DNA from: Neoscytalidium dimidiatum
Lineage: Eukaryota; Ascomycota; Dothideomycetes; Botryosphaeriales; Botryosphaeriaceae
Reading direction: 5' to 3'
Assembly: GCA_037367355.1 (NCBI GenBank)
Contig: CM074701.1
Location: forward strand, 868,001-932,000
DNA length: 64,000 nt
Every line of letters starts with the position of its first letter. The first letter of the stretch is position 1. The position numbers were made by a program, and so were the translations under genes. Below, piece after piece: positions 35,001-46,782 of the stretch. Under the pieces are notes generated by a model. That model made no database searches. It saw only the letters and a program-made list of their open reading frames with translations, and was not told where the DNA came from.

Positions 35001-36955
35001 TCAGTCCCAACGTCGGAACAAGCAAACCATGCCATGATCTCCGACTGCAACCGCCCACTCACCGCCTACGCTCCACGCAATCCGACGGGAGCAGAAGGTC
35101 ATTTTCGGAATGATGATATTCTTGTGAGAGGGAATAGGAGCGAACGGGTCTGAGATACTCCATGTCTTTTTGGTCGTCTTATTCTTTGCGCCATTTGAAT
35201 TGTTCGAGTGGACTGATGATGAACCGGTCGCTGTCGAAACAATGCCACTCGAAGCGTTGGAGGTGATGCTCTCCTCTCGCTGTAGAAGACCACCTTTGCC
35301 CATGCCCAAACCTGGAACATCTCGCTCCACTGCACGTTTCCGTTTGTTAGGCACGCGGAAGATATTTTCGACTTTGGGATTGCCGTCTCTCTGATTTGCA
35401 GTCTCTTCCAGCCGCTGCAGATCCCAGAACATGAATTTGCTTTTCTCATTACCCATCACAAGGATAGGGTGCTTGTTGGGCATGTGGAAAAGGCTGAACC
35501 GATTGTAAAAGAGAGAGGTTATCGGCGTGTCGAATGAAAGCAGACGCTGAAAACGCTTCCCAAAGGCGGAAGAGGTGCTGCCGTAGGCATCACTACTTTC
35601 CTCCGGATTATTGATGCCGTAAGCTTCATTCTGGCCAGCGGTCGAAAGCGCAGGTGGCGGACTGCTGCTATTGAAACCGTCGATTTTCCAGAGAAAAATT
35701 TGGTTCTCTTTGGCGGATCTTGAAAGGATGAGATCTCCATAAAACATCACGCTAAAGTCCATTAGCAGATGAAACATGCAGTAACTTGTTATCGTTACTA
35801 GTGAATACTGACCAGTCTACCATATCTGAGTGTACCTCAGTGCTAGAAAAGTGAGGATAGTGAATGATGTTGACTTTGTCTGTACCTGTTTGTTCGTCCG
35901 GGAGCTCGGGTATAACCCACTAACAGATGTATCAGCACTAAGCTTCTAGATATCTTTACGTACTTACAAATTTGACAGCGGAATCCATGGCGCCAGAGAG
36001 CAAGTATCTACCGGTGTTATGAAATGACTGCGAAAGTCAATCGACATCCTCGGGTAAAACACTTTGGGTCACATACGATGGAGAGTACTCTATCACGATG
36101 ACCTTCCCTTCCGCTACAGATCACAGGGCATGGTTGTTTTGAGTACTTGGGATCCAAGTACCATATCCTGATTGAATGGTCCTCCGATGCTGATGCCAAA
36201 ATAGCTGGGGACAGCGGGGATACTGCAAGATCATTGATGGCCTGGATTTGGTCAGATAAAAACATTTTTGATGCAAGACGCAAACTGTTCGTACCGCTCC
36301 ATGACCACTTAAGGACTGGCTACCAGTTAGTAAGGTTCCTTGACGGCAGCATGGCGCTCAAACGTGCACCTACCCGAACAAGTTTTCCAATGCGCACATT
36401 GAGAATCCGTATGATTGACGAAGGACTCCCCGCAACGCACAGAAGAGGATCTCCATTGCGAAGATCCTGAGACCAGACGAGGCTGTTTAAAATCAGGTCC
36501 TGAGACCAATAAGCGCGAGCCATTTTGTGCTTTAAGATAATTTACATGCTCACCTCTTCTGCATCACTAAACTCACGGAGGACCTCGATAGCGCCATCTT
36601 TTTCAAGCACTGGGCGACATACAAAAGTCTGAAGATGATTAGCAAGTATCCAAACGAGGGATCAATAAGCTCTCCGACCTGTCGGCCTCCAGTAACAGCG
36701 AAGATTGGATCGACACCGGGAGGTGTGTAGGGATAAAATTGAGTGTCATATAGTCGCGTCTCAGCGTAGGCTAGGAATGATTAAGAGATGTAGCTGCGTG
36801 CAAGATGGAGTGGCGCTTACCTGAATCGTTTGTGCTGTTTAGTTTGTTCTATGGCCTTCGTTAGGAGAGGCAGGTCAGGAAGCGGATAACATGAGGTAAC
36901 CTACATCAACACGCACAGTTGCCCTCAGGTAAGGGAAGTCAGCAGCCGATGGCAT
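35001..36955 (-). CDS. EED: EED/ESC orthologue, WD40 subunit of Polycomb complex PRC2
   Basis: Ten exons on the minus strand: 36955-36905, 36848-36821, 36770-36679, 36628-36554, 36499-36374, 36315-36295, 36241-36077, 36027-35968, 35919-35813, 35751-35001. They join in frame to 491 residues. The WD40 signatures line up with animal EED and plant FIE: GDPLLCVAGSPSSIIRILN, SLSGHGAAINDLAVSPLSPAILASASEDHSIRIW, GREGHRDRVLSI, RYLLSGAMDSAVKFW, then HSDMVDCVMFYGDLILSRS...IFLWK, LVMGNEKSKFMFWDLQ and a last blade ending FRRWD. EED binds H3K27me3 through an aromatic cage and activates the EZH2-type methyltransferase that makes it, so the product is expected in the nucleus at facultative heterochromatin. 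Odd points are a 21-nt sixth exon and a Ser/Asn-rich insert of about 60 residues between the last two blades. Exon 2 (28 nt) and the exon 6 donor (GTACGA) are the least certain. Confidence 0.85.
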
Positions 36956-38141
36956 TTTCGAACCGAGTGAGAGAAGTAAGGAAAAAGGAGCTTGACGCGT
37001 GGACGCGGTCCGAGTCTAATCGTGGCGGGACCCTTGCTCGTTTGTGACCATGATGTCACTTGGCCATGGACGGGAGAATTTAAGGTTTTGGCGAGCGGCA
37101 CCGAGGACCGGAAACTTCAGCAGATGGTGCAGGGAGTGTTGTCGGTTCTCGGTGGCAGGTGATGGGCGCGACGGGAGAGGTGTTTGTTAAGTTTGATTGT
37201 CGGGAAGTATAAGCGAGCCAAACTCGGGTGGAGCTGCCTCGGCGCAAGGAGAAAGTGGCTGCCCTTTCTTCTTTCACGTTAGGCAGATCACCCTCTCTTC
37301 ATCTCCGCTCCTTTCATCCACTCCATGTGCACAACCGTATCCACACCCGCTACTGACTCAGCTCAATGCTGATATTCACCTTGCTATGAGAGCTATCCTT
37401 GACTGACTGACACACGCATCATTTCCGTCACCTTCCGACACGGCGAAGTCACCGCTTTGTCTACTGAGTGCCGCAGCTCACCCTTAGCGATGCTTGTTTG
37501 GACTGCTGACCTTCTTTTCCCCTCATTCAAGGCCTGTCTCTGTACAACGTTTGTGCATCTGAATCGTCCTTTCGGTCCGCTAAAGCCTTTATCTTCTTCC
37601 CCAGATTGTACGAGATGTCCGCTCTGCATCTTCTCTAGCCATCCTGATTGCGAGGAGTCGCCCCGGCTGCTTGGTAGCCTCTGTTGTGCTAGCTCGCGCA
37701 AGTCGCTTAAACCAGACTCGAGTACTTGCGATTATCTCGGGATTGGCTGAATTGCACATGTTTCAACCCCTAGACCCGGGACTGTCAGCCTTACAAAGGG
37801 CCGGAATGAAGGCATTGTGGCGGATGAACAGATGGTCGTAGATCTGCAACACTGGCCTGTTTGAGGCAACATTGACCGTCCTCCCATTGGGCGGTGATGC
37901 ATCCCTGCCAAGTTTACCGGCATGCAGCAGCGTTTACGACTCAAAGAAACACCCAGTCGGTTACACTGGGAAGAATGCTTGCTCTCTTGGGTACACAGCA
38001 CAAGGGTGAGAGTATCCGATAGCCTTGTCCATATGTACGATAGAGGAGTCCCCCTCACTCGCAACTCTGAAGAAACTCAACCTCTAGCTCTCCCACTGCT
38101 TCCCATCCTTTTGCTGCAGTCTTCCGTTCCTCTAGGCCGAG
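36956..38141. promoter_or_regulatory. Divergent promoter region between EED and the glycosyltransferase gene
   Basis: About 1.2 kb between two divergent start codons. No extra gene is seen. From about 37250 to 37340 the plus strand is CT-rich. Confidence 0.45.
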
Positions 38142-39905
38142 ATGGCCTTCTTTTCTGCTTTCTTGGATACTTCCCTGACGAAGCAAGCTTACTCAAGGTT
38201 GCCGGACGCTGAAGATGCCTCAAGACCACCATCGCCATCCGAGAAACCAGAAAGGCGGTCATTCTGCTTCAAGCATCGCTTCATCTTTCTTTCTGTCATA
38301 GCTTGTGTTTTCTTGATTATCTGCGTACCAATCATTCATTACACAGAAATCCCCGATTTTGATATTCTGAGCAAATGGCGCCAGGAAGTTAAGGAGGACA
38401 ACGCCGATTCCACCGGAACTGACCCTGTGTTGGGCACTGAAGAAGACGTAACCAAATTCTACTTCCCGCCAATTGGTAGTGACTTCCGTCCCCATGTCGC
38501 ACCGTTTAATTACCCACCGGAAGAACGACCGCGCACTCCTCTCTTCCTCCCGTTCACGCGCAACAATAACATGCTCAGGCAAGCAGTGCTGGGCTGGATC
38601 GCCGCGGGCTGGCCCCGCGAGGATATCATCATCGTCGACAACACAGGCACCATGAACGCCAACAATGAAGGTTTGCTCTCGCAGGAAAACCCCTTCTTCA
38701 TTGACTATCCACTCTTCCGCAGTCGATATGGCGTCTCCATCATTCAAGCCCCGACACTTCTCAACTTCGCCCAACTGCAAAACTATTTCCTGCGCCTCGC
38801 CGTAGCGGAGAACTGGCCCTACTTCTTCTGGTCGCACATGGACGTCGGTGTCCTCAGCGACGAAGCGGCTGTACCTTACAAATCTTTCTATTTACGCGTC
38901 CTGGACGTGCTCTCCGACTCCACGCTCCCGCACCCGAACCCCAACATCACCTGGTCTCCGCTCACCTCCGAGATGCGCAACACGACCGGCAACTGGGCCA
39001 TCAAATTCTTTGAATTCGACAACCTCTCCCTCATCAACGTCGCCGCCTGGCGCCGCATCGGCGCGTGGGATACGTTTGTGCCCTACTACAACACCGACTG
39101 CGATGCCTACGCGCGCATCCTCTTCCACGGCTACACCAAAGACGAGGTCAGCGCGGGCCACATCTTCGACGTCGCCGACCAAGTCGGCCACACGTCCGAG
39201 GAACTCGAAACCGCCTTCTTCCCGTCCGCGAACTTGCGCCTCAACGCGAGCGAGGCCGCGCAGCAGCGGCGCCAGTACACCGCGGAGCTGCAGGCCAAGG
39301 CCAACCCCAACATGACGGCCGAGCACCTCTTCAGCGACCGCCCGCGCCTGCTCGACGACCCGGACAACCGGCCCAACTCGCCCCGCTTCCAGGCCCTGCG
39401 GCAGCGCTTCCGAGCCCTGCAGGCGCAGAAGCTGTCGACCGAGCGCAACTCCTGGCAGGACCGGCAGAAGGGCGGGAAGGGCGAGCCGTGGACGTACGAC
39501 CCCCGCGGCTTCCAGCGCGCGTGGTGGGAGACCGCTGGGTATGGCCGCGACTTGTACACCAAGAAGTGGGGCACGCTGGACTGCAGCCTGGCTGGCAAGC
39601 GGCTCGAGGACGCGTGGGTGAGCGAGTATCCGGAGGAGCAGCAGCAGGAGCAGAAGGTGGAGGCGCCGCCGCAGGCAGCGAAGGTTGAGGAGCTGAAGCA
39701 TGAGAAGGAGGAGAAGCACCGCCTCGAGCAGGAAGCGCACGGCGGCATCGAGCTCACGGAGTCGCATGTCGAGGCGCATGCGCATGACGGTGCTGATGAC
39801 GTGTATACTGATCAGCGGCGGAGTCTCAAGAAGAGGCGTGATCTTAGCGTTCAAAAGAAGCGCTGGGTTCAGAGGGCGAGTAGCGGGGAGTGGTATCTTG
39901 GTTGA
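38142..39905 (+). CDS. Type II membrane glycosyltransferase-like protein
   Basis: An intronless frame of 587 codons. Residues 1-45 are a short cytosolic tail, KHRFIFLSVIACVFLIICVPII at about 44-65 is a single membrane anchor, and the rest is lumenal, the layout of Golgi glycosyltransferases. The lumenal part has a GT-A look: FLPFTRNNNMLRQAVLGW and DIIIVDNTG near 130-165 resemble the first Rossmann strand and UDP-binding loop. FFWSHMDVGV (Asp234) and TDCDAY (Asp319, Asp321) could be metal-binding DxD sites. FFEFDNLSLINVAAWRRIGAWDTF looks like the acceptor-loop region. The C-terminal 120 residues are Gln/Glu/Lys-rich and probably coiled or disordered. The sugar and acceptor are unknown. The single clear start has GAGATGG context. 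Confidence 0.7.
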   Translation: MAFFSAFLDTSLTKQAYSRLPDAEDASRPPSPSEKPERRSFCFKHRFIFLSVIACVFLIICVPIIHYTEIPDFDILSKWRQEVKEDNADSTGTDPVLGTEEDVTKFYFPPIGSDFRPHVAPFNYPPEERPRTPLFLPFTRNNNMLRQAVLGWIAAGWPREDIIIVDNTGTMNANNEGLLSQENPFFIDYPLFRSRYGVSIIQAPTLLNFAQLQNYFLRLAVAENWPYFFWSHMDVGVLSDEAAVPYKSFYLRVLDVLSDSTLPHPNPNITWSPLTSEMRNTTGNWAIKFFEFDNLSLINVAAWRRIGAWDTFVPYYNTDCDAYARILFHGYTKDEVSAGHIFDVADQVGHTSEELETAFFPSANLRLNASEAAQQRRQYTAELQAKANPNMTAEHLFSDRPRLLDDPDNRPNSPRFQALRQRFRALQAQKLSTERNSWQDRQKGGKGEPWTYDPRGFQRAWWETAGYGRDLYTKKWGTLDCSLAGKRLEDAWVSEYPEEQQQEQKVEAPPQAAKVEELKHEKEEKHRLEQEAHGGIELTESHVEAHAHDGADDVYTDQRRSLKKRRDLSVQKKRWVQRASSGEWYLG

Positions 39906-40732
39906 TCGCATCGAATCGCGTTGCATGGAAGAGGTCAAATTGTGTGGGGCGCTTAGGTGCAATAGGGATCTGTCTCATGCTTGCTCTGCTGTTATGGATG
40001 GTTGGATGCTGCATTTCGTATGATAGGAGGGGTTGTCAGACGGTCGTTTTTCTTCCATTTCTTTGAATTGAATGTTGCGCCCTTGAATTGCAGCACCATT
40101 GCACAAGCCGTGAATCTTACAATAGGGCAGACCGCACCGAGTTCAACTAGCCAAAGAGTAAAAGTTTTCTGTTATATTTGCTCATCATCGGGGTGTCATG
40201 TCCGCTTGCGTACTCAGCCCTCATTTTATCACCTCCGTCGTGCACCAGTATCATACGACTAAAATAAAGCTTTGGGACCTTGCAAGTCTATCAAACAGAA
40301 TAACCTGAGCCATCAACCACCTTGACCTTACGGCTCCGATCCATCATTCCCGTACTATTCCTAGTCCATAGATAAGAGAGAAATATCCCTAGCATGCCAC
40401 AACAGAACGGAAGAAAGAAGAGTCTGCGCTTTTACTATATCCCAATAGAAAAGCATGCAGGGAAAGTTGTATATAAATAGGCTTCCTCGAGAGAAGGGAG
40501 AACAAGAGTCCCGACTGGTGCAACGTCCCACACCGACCCAAACCGTTGTTGTTGCTCTTTTACCGAAAGCCATCCGGAATGTGGATGGCTTATGATCAAC
40601 TATCACCACCCCGCACAAACACCGTATATAGTGACCAAAGGTTTTGCTGAAAACACACATATCGAGAATCGAACCTCAAGGAATTGTGGAGGAAAAGGCA
40701 CGTGTCTTCATAGATTAGTATGGGCCTAGCAT
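39906..40732. other. Convergent 3' flanks
   Basis: Tail-to-tail gap between the glycosyltransferase gene and GLO3. An AATAAA at 40263-40268 (+) could serve the upstream gene. A GGTTCGATTCTC-like box on the minus strand near 40665-40676 does not belong to a foldable tRNA. Confidence 0.5.
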
Positions 40733-42505
40733 TTAGCTGTTGAGGTAGTTGCGGATGGCGCCTGGCGAAAGATATCCGTCAGCGAAATACCCGCAGAAAG
40801 GCTTTTTCAAGGGGGAAAGGGGAAAGTTATGTGACTCACCCTGCAACCTCGTCGCACCCTCACCCAACAGATTCGTCAGGTTATCCAGATCATCGCCAGC
40901 TGTGATGCCAAACTTGCGGACAAAGTCCTTTGCCGCCGACTCAAGGTCACCATAATCATCACCAGCCGGACCGTCATCTTCAGGACGTCCAAAGTATGCG
41001 TTGCTGCTGATGGAGGTGGCACCCTCGAAGCCTTGAAGGCGCGTCTTGGCTTCGTTCTGTGCAGAGGGATCGAAGTTACCGCGGCCGAAGAACTCGTCGG
41101 ACGAGATGCCTTTCTGGGTTCCGAACTTTTCGCGGGCGTAACGTTCCGATTCTAAAGTTGAGCGTCGCTGTCAGCATACCGATACTTGATGCACAGATAT
41201 AAACGGCAGAAACATTCCGTGACGTACCGTCATCGACAGGCTTGCTCGTCGCGCCAAACCCACCCATCTTCTTGGGCGCAGCAGCGGGCTTGCTGCCAGC
41301 AACCTGGCCGAAACCCAGCCTCGCAACGCCCATGCCCAGACGCTCGACATCCCCGCTGTTGCGCTCCTTGCCCGTCGAGCCGAACCCACCGCGCGGGCTC
41401 ACCGGCGTCGGGCTGACGATGTTGGCGCGGCTCTCCGCCTCCTTAGCCTTCGCAGCCTCCTCCGCGGCGACGCGCTCGGCCTCGGCGTCGTAGCCCAGCT
41501 TCTCGATGCGCTCGGCTTCTTCCTTTGCCTTGCGCTCCATCTCCTCAAAATCCAGCGCATCGCCACCGGTCGCGACCTTCTTCGCACCCAGACCCTTCTT
41601 CTTCGCGCCGAGGATGTTGGCCTTGGGCTTCGCGGCGGTGGCCGTCTTGCTGCGCACGGCGGAGGCGGGGACGGCGCGAGGGGCGGCGGGAGTCGATTCG
41701 GAGCCGGCAGAGAGCGGCGACTTGGAGCGGGCGGTGCCGTTGCCATTTGAGGAGGCATTCAGGAAAGGCGATGCGGTGCGGCTGCCGGCAGCGGGAGTGC
41801 CGGTGCGCGAGGGAGGGTTGCTGGGGCGCTTGATGGTGGGCTTGTCCCAGGATGAGAAGAAGTCATCTTCCTCGCCGGCTGGGGTGTTTGAGCCCGAGGT
41901 CTCGGTGTCCGGGACGTCGGTAATGACGACCTCGTTAGGAAACCTGGCTGGTGTCAGCACCCATTGAGGCGGTGTGGAGTGATAATAATTCGACGTACTG
42001 TTTCTTGTCCAGGGCAACCCTCCTGCTCAACTCCTCCTTGTACTTTGTGGCGGCGTTGGAGCTATACTTGGCCTTGGGGTCCTTGCTGTTCAGGGCGGCG
42101 GTTCCGCCGTGGGACTGGAAGTACTTGGTGGCCGACTCGTTGCCGCCGACCTTCATGATGCGGAGTTGGTCCCATTGCCAGACTACGGCAGTGTCAGCGG
42201 CGGCGGGAGAGCATTGGGACAGGCAGGCATACTGTCGAGGTTGGTTGAGCGCACAAAGGAGATGTGCACGCCCATGTTACGGTGATTGGCGGAGCAGTCG
42301 AGGCACAGGTAGATGCCAAAAGGCACCGACGACCAGGTAGGGTTCTTTGCGCCGCAGTCGAAACATATCTGTGGGCGCAGGCAGGAGTCAGCACGAAAGC
42401 GCGGGCGGACGGCGGGCAGCAGGACAGGGGCGGGCGGACCTTGTTCGCGGGCTTTGTCTTAAGCTTTTCGAAAATCTTTTGCGACTCTTGCTTGGTAGCC
42501 GCCAT
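40733..42505 (-). CDS. GLO3: ArfGAP of the Glo3/ArfGAP2-3 class
   Basis: Six exons (42505-42440, 42368-42233, 42182-41999, 41943-41228, 41151-40840, 40761-40733) give 480 residues. The ArfGAP zinc finger is complete: Cys24-x2-Cys27-x16-Cys44-x2-Cys47. Arg52 of [13 protein letters not shown] sits at the catalytic arginine-finger position. The protein stimulates GTP hydrolysis on Arf1 and thereby controls COPI coats at the Golgi. The middle is Ser/Pro/Ala-rich with a charged coiled stretch ([40 protein letters not shown]). The end carries the Glo3 motif region ([34 protein letters not shown]) and a C-terminal amphipathic helix ending AIRNYLNS that senses membranes and coatomer. All introns are short with good signals; the last exon is only 29 nt. 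Confidence 0.92.
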
Positions 42506-43212
42506 GGTTGCTAGATGCGCGAGCGCGCGAGGAGGATCTCGGAGTTCGGGTAGGGCGGTGGTGGATGTGGGGCGATTTGGGGAGGAGTAGTTGCAGGTAA
42601 TGGCGATTTGGCGATGGTGTTCTAAGCCCGACGGCGTCTCGGGCAACACCTGGCACCCTGGCACCCTGGCCAGAGAAAGCCGCAAAGTGGCATGAATCGC
42701 CGGCGCCGCTGATCACGTGATCGGCCCGTCGAGCTCAGCATTGCGTGCTCCGCTACTCTCTATATCTCAGCTCAACGACAAGAGCAGCTTCTATCACAAG
42801 ATTCCTCCCATTTTTGTGTGCCCTTGAAGCAACCTCGGCTTCTCCACAACATGCGGTCAGCGATGCATGAACTCCGCCGAGTGCAACGTCAGCCTCCAAG
42901 GCAGCCATTGGAACCGCAGTCGCACTCGGTGCGTCTTTTGCTCCGCCGGCTACTCTCCTGCCGGTTCCAGAGCATCTTGTCCTGCTTTACGCGGGACAAC
43001 CTGCGAGAGATGAAACGAGCTGTTGCACTCGGGTGAGCTCGGTTCCTTAGTACGGGGGCTAGAATCCTTTGACGCGCCCGCTGCATATTTCCGCGCTTGG
43101 GCTGGATCAAAAGTATATTAGCACCTCTGCGCCCGTCTTTCACCTAACTATCGTCAAATAATCCCCTCGCATCATCTTATTGGTCACAGACTAGTCGCCA
43201 ACAACACCCAAA
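42506..43212. promoter_or_regulatory. Divergent promoter between GLO3 and the MAPEG gene
   Basis: 707 bases between start codons. A reversed CCAAT box (ATTGG, 43179-43183) lies 30 bases before the MAPEG ATG. A basic 72-codon frame at 42818-43036 (+) looks like chance. Confidence 0.45.
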
Positions 43213-43778
43213 ATGTCTACTGCAGTCTCTCCTGGTCTATTCTCCACCCTCAGACCCTTCGGTCTTCCTCCCACGCCCATCATTTCTGTCACTTTGACTT
43301 ACTTCATCAACGTCGTCGCAACCCCTCGGATGTACTACTCAATGTCGGTGCTGGGAGAGAATAACCAAGATCCTGCTTCGCTCATTCACCGCGCTGAGCA
43401 GGAGAAGGGCTTCGTCAGCTATGAGAAGCGTACCAAGATCATTCGCGCTAAAGCTGCAGCTGCGAATCTTGCTGAAGTCACGCCGCTCTTCCTTGTCGCG
43501 ACTTTTGTCGGATGGCTCGGCGGGATCCAGCCTGAATACCAGAACCTGTACCACGCCACTTGGTTCTTTTGTCGTGTTGGCTACAAGTGGGCGTACTTAG
43601 CTGGCAACGGTACTGTTAGGAGCACCTTTTTGTGAGTACCCGCCCGGGTTGATGCTTAATCCCCCATGGGTAGAAGCAGCTGACATGCCATAGTAATATC
43701 TCTATGGCAGCAACCTTCGCGATGATGTTCTGCGGTGGAAATGCTCTTCATGCGAAAACTTCGATTTTCTCGGCATAG
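43213..43778 (+). CDS. MAPEG-family integral membrane protein
   Basis: Two exons (43213-43631, 43694-43778) joined in phase 2 give 167 residues with four hydrophobic segments. RAEQEKGF...RTKIIRAKAAAANLAEVTPLFLVATF has the A-x2-N-x2-E pattern of the second helix of the MAPEG superfamily (membrane-associated proteins in eicosanoid and glutathione metabolism). YHATWFFCRVGYKWAY is the usual aromatic/Arg third-to-fourth helix region. Animal members are glutathione transferases or leukotriene C4 synthase. Fungal members are mostly untested, and glutathione transferase activity in the ER membrane is inferred. The intron (donor GTGAGT, acceptor CCATAG) must be removed, because the unspliced frame ends at the donor. 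Confidence 0.85.
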
Positions 43779-46700
43779 AAATTGTACAAAGAGGCATTTG
43801 TAATGTAGCATTGGCCTAATACATATCCAGTGTTTCCGCTCTCGCTATATAAAAGAACTCTACCTAATGGAGAATGTAGTTGATGGTTGTTAGATAGAAC
43901 TTGGCTTCTTACTATAGTTTATTGGACCCCTGTACCTCTTTTACCATTAGAGTAACCATGTTCTTCCGCTTCGTACATGGTGCCCATTTTAATTTTTTTT
44001 TTTTAATTGTCTCCTAGTAGTCAGTAAGACTCCTGTTTCGATAGTAGTAGTATTAGTGGCAGTACTAGTAGTTATTGTTGTTGTTGCTGATGATGATGTT
44101 GTGGTACATGGTTTTTATAGAGAGAGAAAGCAGCTGTTTGGACGCAAATGTGTTGCCGTGATAATTTGGTCCACTCACGTCTGAATAATTTTTGGCAACG
44201 TCATCAGAACTTCAACGCTATGTTGTTGTATTCCTAATAATTCGATGACAGCATCCTCAAAATGACCAATCATATGAGCTATTTTTCGGGTTGTGTTGAG
44301 ATTACATCATCAGCACAGAAGTAGTAGGCGTAATGTAAACCGGGCCGAGGGCCCGTGCCAGACAAGAAGGAACCAGGGCACGCACCCGCAATGCTAAAGC
44401 CTTTCTCAACGACACGCCCATCAAATAATGAAATACAGGTGTCGCCCTATGATGTCGTCGGATTCTACAATTTTGACCGCCTCGACAACTGTGTCCTCAT
44501 GGAATCGAATGGCCCCAACTCGTGATGCACCACGCCAGGGTTCTTTTGCGGCGAACGAAGACCAATCAACGCCTACACTCACAAAATTTACGAAACGGCG
44601 ACACTGGGATTCGAGGTGACATCGGTACAAGCAGTAAGAGCTAGGCACCGATAGTATTGGGTCGTAAATGGATGGGGATTGCCTTTCGTCCAGCTGAAAG
44701 CTAAGACGTCGACCAATGAGGAGCCAAAAATAAGTCTTTTCAGCTCTGGTCGTCGTGGCCATGGAGCAAATTAGTGGCAACAACCTCCGATAGGACTCTC
44801 ACTGCTCCTTAGGCCGTTCCGTATTGTCGTGGATGTAACCGCGAAGACAATTGGGGCTAGCGTCATTTCGAATGGGTTGACATGTCCACGCCAGCCTCTC
44901 ACTACTCTACTGGTCCACCCCTCTCAGCTGCTTGATCTTCAGACTCAAGCAGAAAATTTGGTCTAGACAGGAGTAAGAGATATCAGCTGATTTCAGGGGT
45001 TCACCGGTTGCGTAGAGATCGATGGAGCCAGACTCTTAATATCTACAAAGGGTAGAAATGATCACATACAGGAACACTCACTTGACCTCGACCGGTCGGA
45101 CAGCTCTGCACAGAGAACATTGAGCATGACGAATCATGAGACTCACACCACGGAAGCCTCACGCCTGCCTAAATCCCCTTCACCGGAGGACACCGCGTCC
45201 CACAGCCTCTATATGGCCTTCCAGGAAACGACATTCTCATCTGGGTCTCCTACGGCAGCCTCGTGGAGCTCCGTTGGTTGCCTGCCGGTCACGACTGGCT
45301 AAATGATGTCCGGAGCGCACATTCGGCCCTCTCATATTCATCAAATATACGAGGCGCAGGTCTGCATTCTCCCGCCACGTTCTTCCGTCATCTGGTGTAC
45401 AAGTAGAAGCCTTACGTTCAGCTTCGCCTTGAAATAGAGAATCGTCAGTCGTCGCGACTGCTGTCTGTGCGCACCCCTATATCGGTATGACACTGACAAT
45501 GACGTGTGCGCCGACTGGCTGTCCACGCTTCTCCGCAACTGCTGACGCGCTCGTTTCCTTGATCCGTGGCGTTACTAGCTCGTGAAAGGAGGAATTAGTG
45601 ATCTCGATTCCTGCTTCAATCAGAAAAGTCGGAACACAAAGGTTGCGGCAGCGTCCTTCGACTGACATCAAGAAACCAGAGCACCGGAACACTAGGAATG
45701 TCGCGCATTTCAGTACTTTAGCTGGCAGACTTTGGTGAGGTACGCCCATCTTCTAAGGCATTATACGCAGTAAGATCTGATGCACGTAATGCCTACAGTA
45801 CAGCTTGGAAGAGGGATCTCGTGAGTAATTCAAGGGTGTTGATCGACAGCTAGAGAACGACGATTCGCTTGGCCTCTCTGCGATTTGCCGCCTCGAATAT
45901 GCACATAGCAGGGCTATAGTATAGCGCAAGAGAGCCTCTGATGACTTCAATGCAACCGAATCCAAGATGTCATGCAGTCTCACGTCTTCGAAACCTCGCC
46001 CGCTCTCAAATATGGACGCGGGCTTGCGACAGTTCCACATGAGCTCACATTTGCCATCTGTCTGTACTAAGCTTGGATCAGGTCTTTGGCAGTTCGAGAC
46101 GCGGACAACACGTGCAACATGCATCTCAAGGAAAAGCAATCACGATAGAATTCCTAGCAGCTGCACGATCGAGCGTATTAACATGTGCCGGCAGGGATCC
46201 CGCGCACACCGCTCATTCCCTGAGAGCTTCCGCGGCACGGCCGCTTCGACGCACCGAACGCAACACTAGCCAGCGGCGATTAAAGTTTGCTTCAAGACCA
46301 TCGTTTATTTTATTATTATAGTTTTCTAGTTTCCTGGACCGTTTACCGCATTTTTACAAAAACCAGACCACTCATAGGAACAGCAGCACTTTAGCGTCAT
46401 CGACCAGAAAGGTTGCCGGCCCGGCCGTTCCAGATTTCGTGCTGCATACTAATGTATGAGCTGTCTATCCCGGTCCCTCACAAGCGATCGTGTCCCGTTG
46501 CTTGTGGATGGTTGCTTCTGCAAGCGACTGACAAGCACAGTATGAGGCGTCGGGTGCGTGCCGACGCCTACTTACCTCGAGAATGCAGGCGACCGGTATT
46601 GTAAAATACTCAGGTTCCATTGGTTTTAGGAAGCCTTGTTACATTGATTGTGGCTGCCTGCTCGCAGTCGCTTCGAGCTCTGGCCGCCTCATTCTCTGTG

Positions 46701-46782
46701 CCGCAGTATAAGTCTGGCCTGAATCCCTTGGGTGCTCACTTATCTCCCCAACACCTCTCCCCACCACAGCTCTTGGCATCCA
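43779..46782. other. Gene-poor stretch
   Basis: A T run at 43989-44003 and an irregular triplet-rich patch (AGT, GTT, GAT units) at 44044-44101. After that the composition is ordinary with no supported gene. Frames at 44421-44783 (-) and 45477-45749 (-) are free of stops but match no family. Confidence 0.5.
44044..44101. repeat. Compound triplet repeat (AGT/GTT/GAT)
   Basis: Interrupted runs of AGT, then GTT, then GAT about 270 bases downstream of the MAPEG stop codon. Confidence 0.7.

Noticed and set aside
38892..39962. 356-codon minus-strand frame
   Set aside because: Antisense shadow of the glycosyltransferase-like gene; Leu/Arg/Val repeats only.
40655..40680. GGTTCGATTCTC on the minus strand, like a tRNA B box
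   Set aside because: The T stem does not pair, and no acceptor or anticodon arm can be drawn around it.
42818..43036. 72-codon basic frame in the GLO3/MAPEG gap
   Set aside because: Arg/Leu-rich, sits within a divergent promoter, no conservation signal visible.
44421..44783. 120-codon minus-strand frame with a plausible start MATTTRAEK
   Set aside because: Reads somewhat like a protein but has no family match or splice context; kept only as a curiosity.
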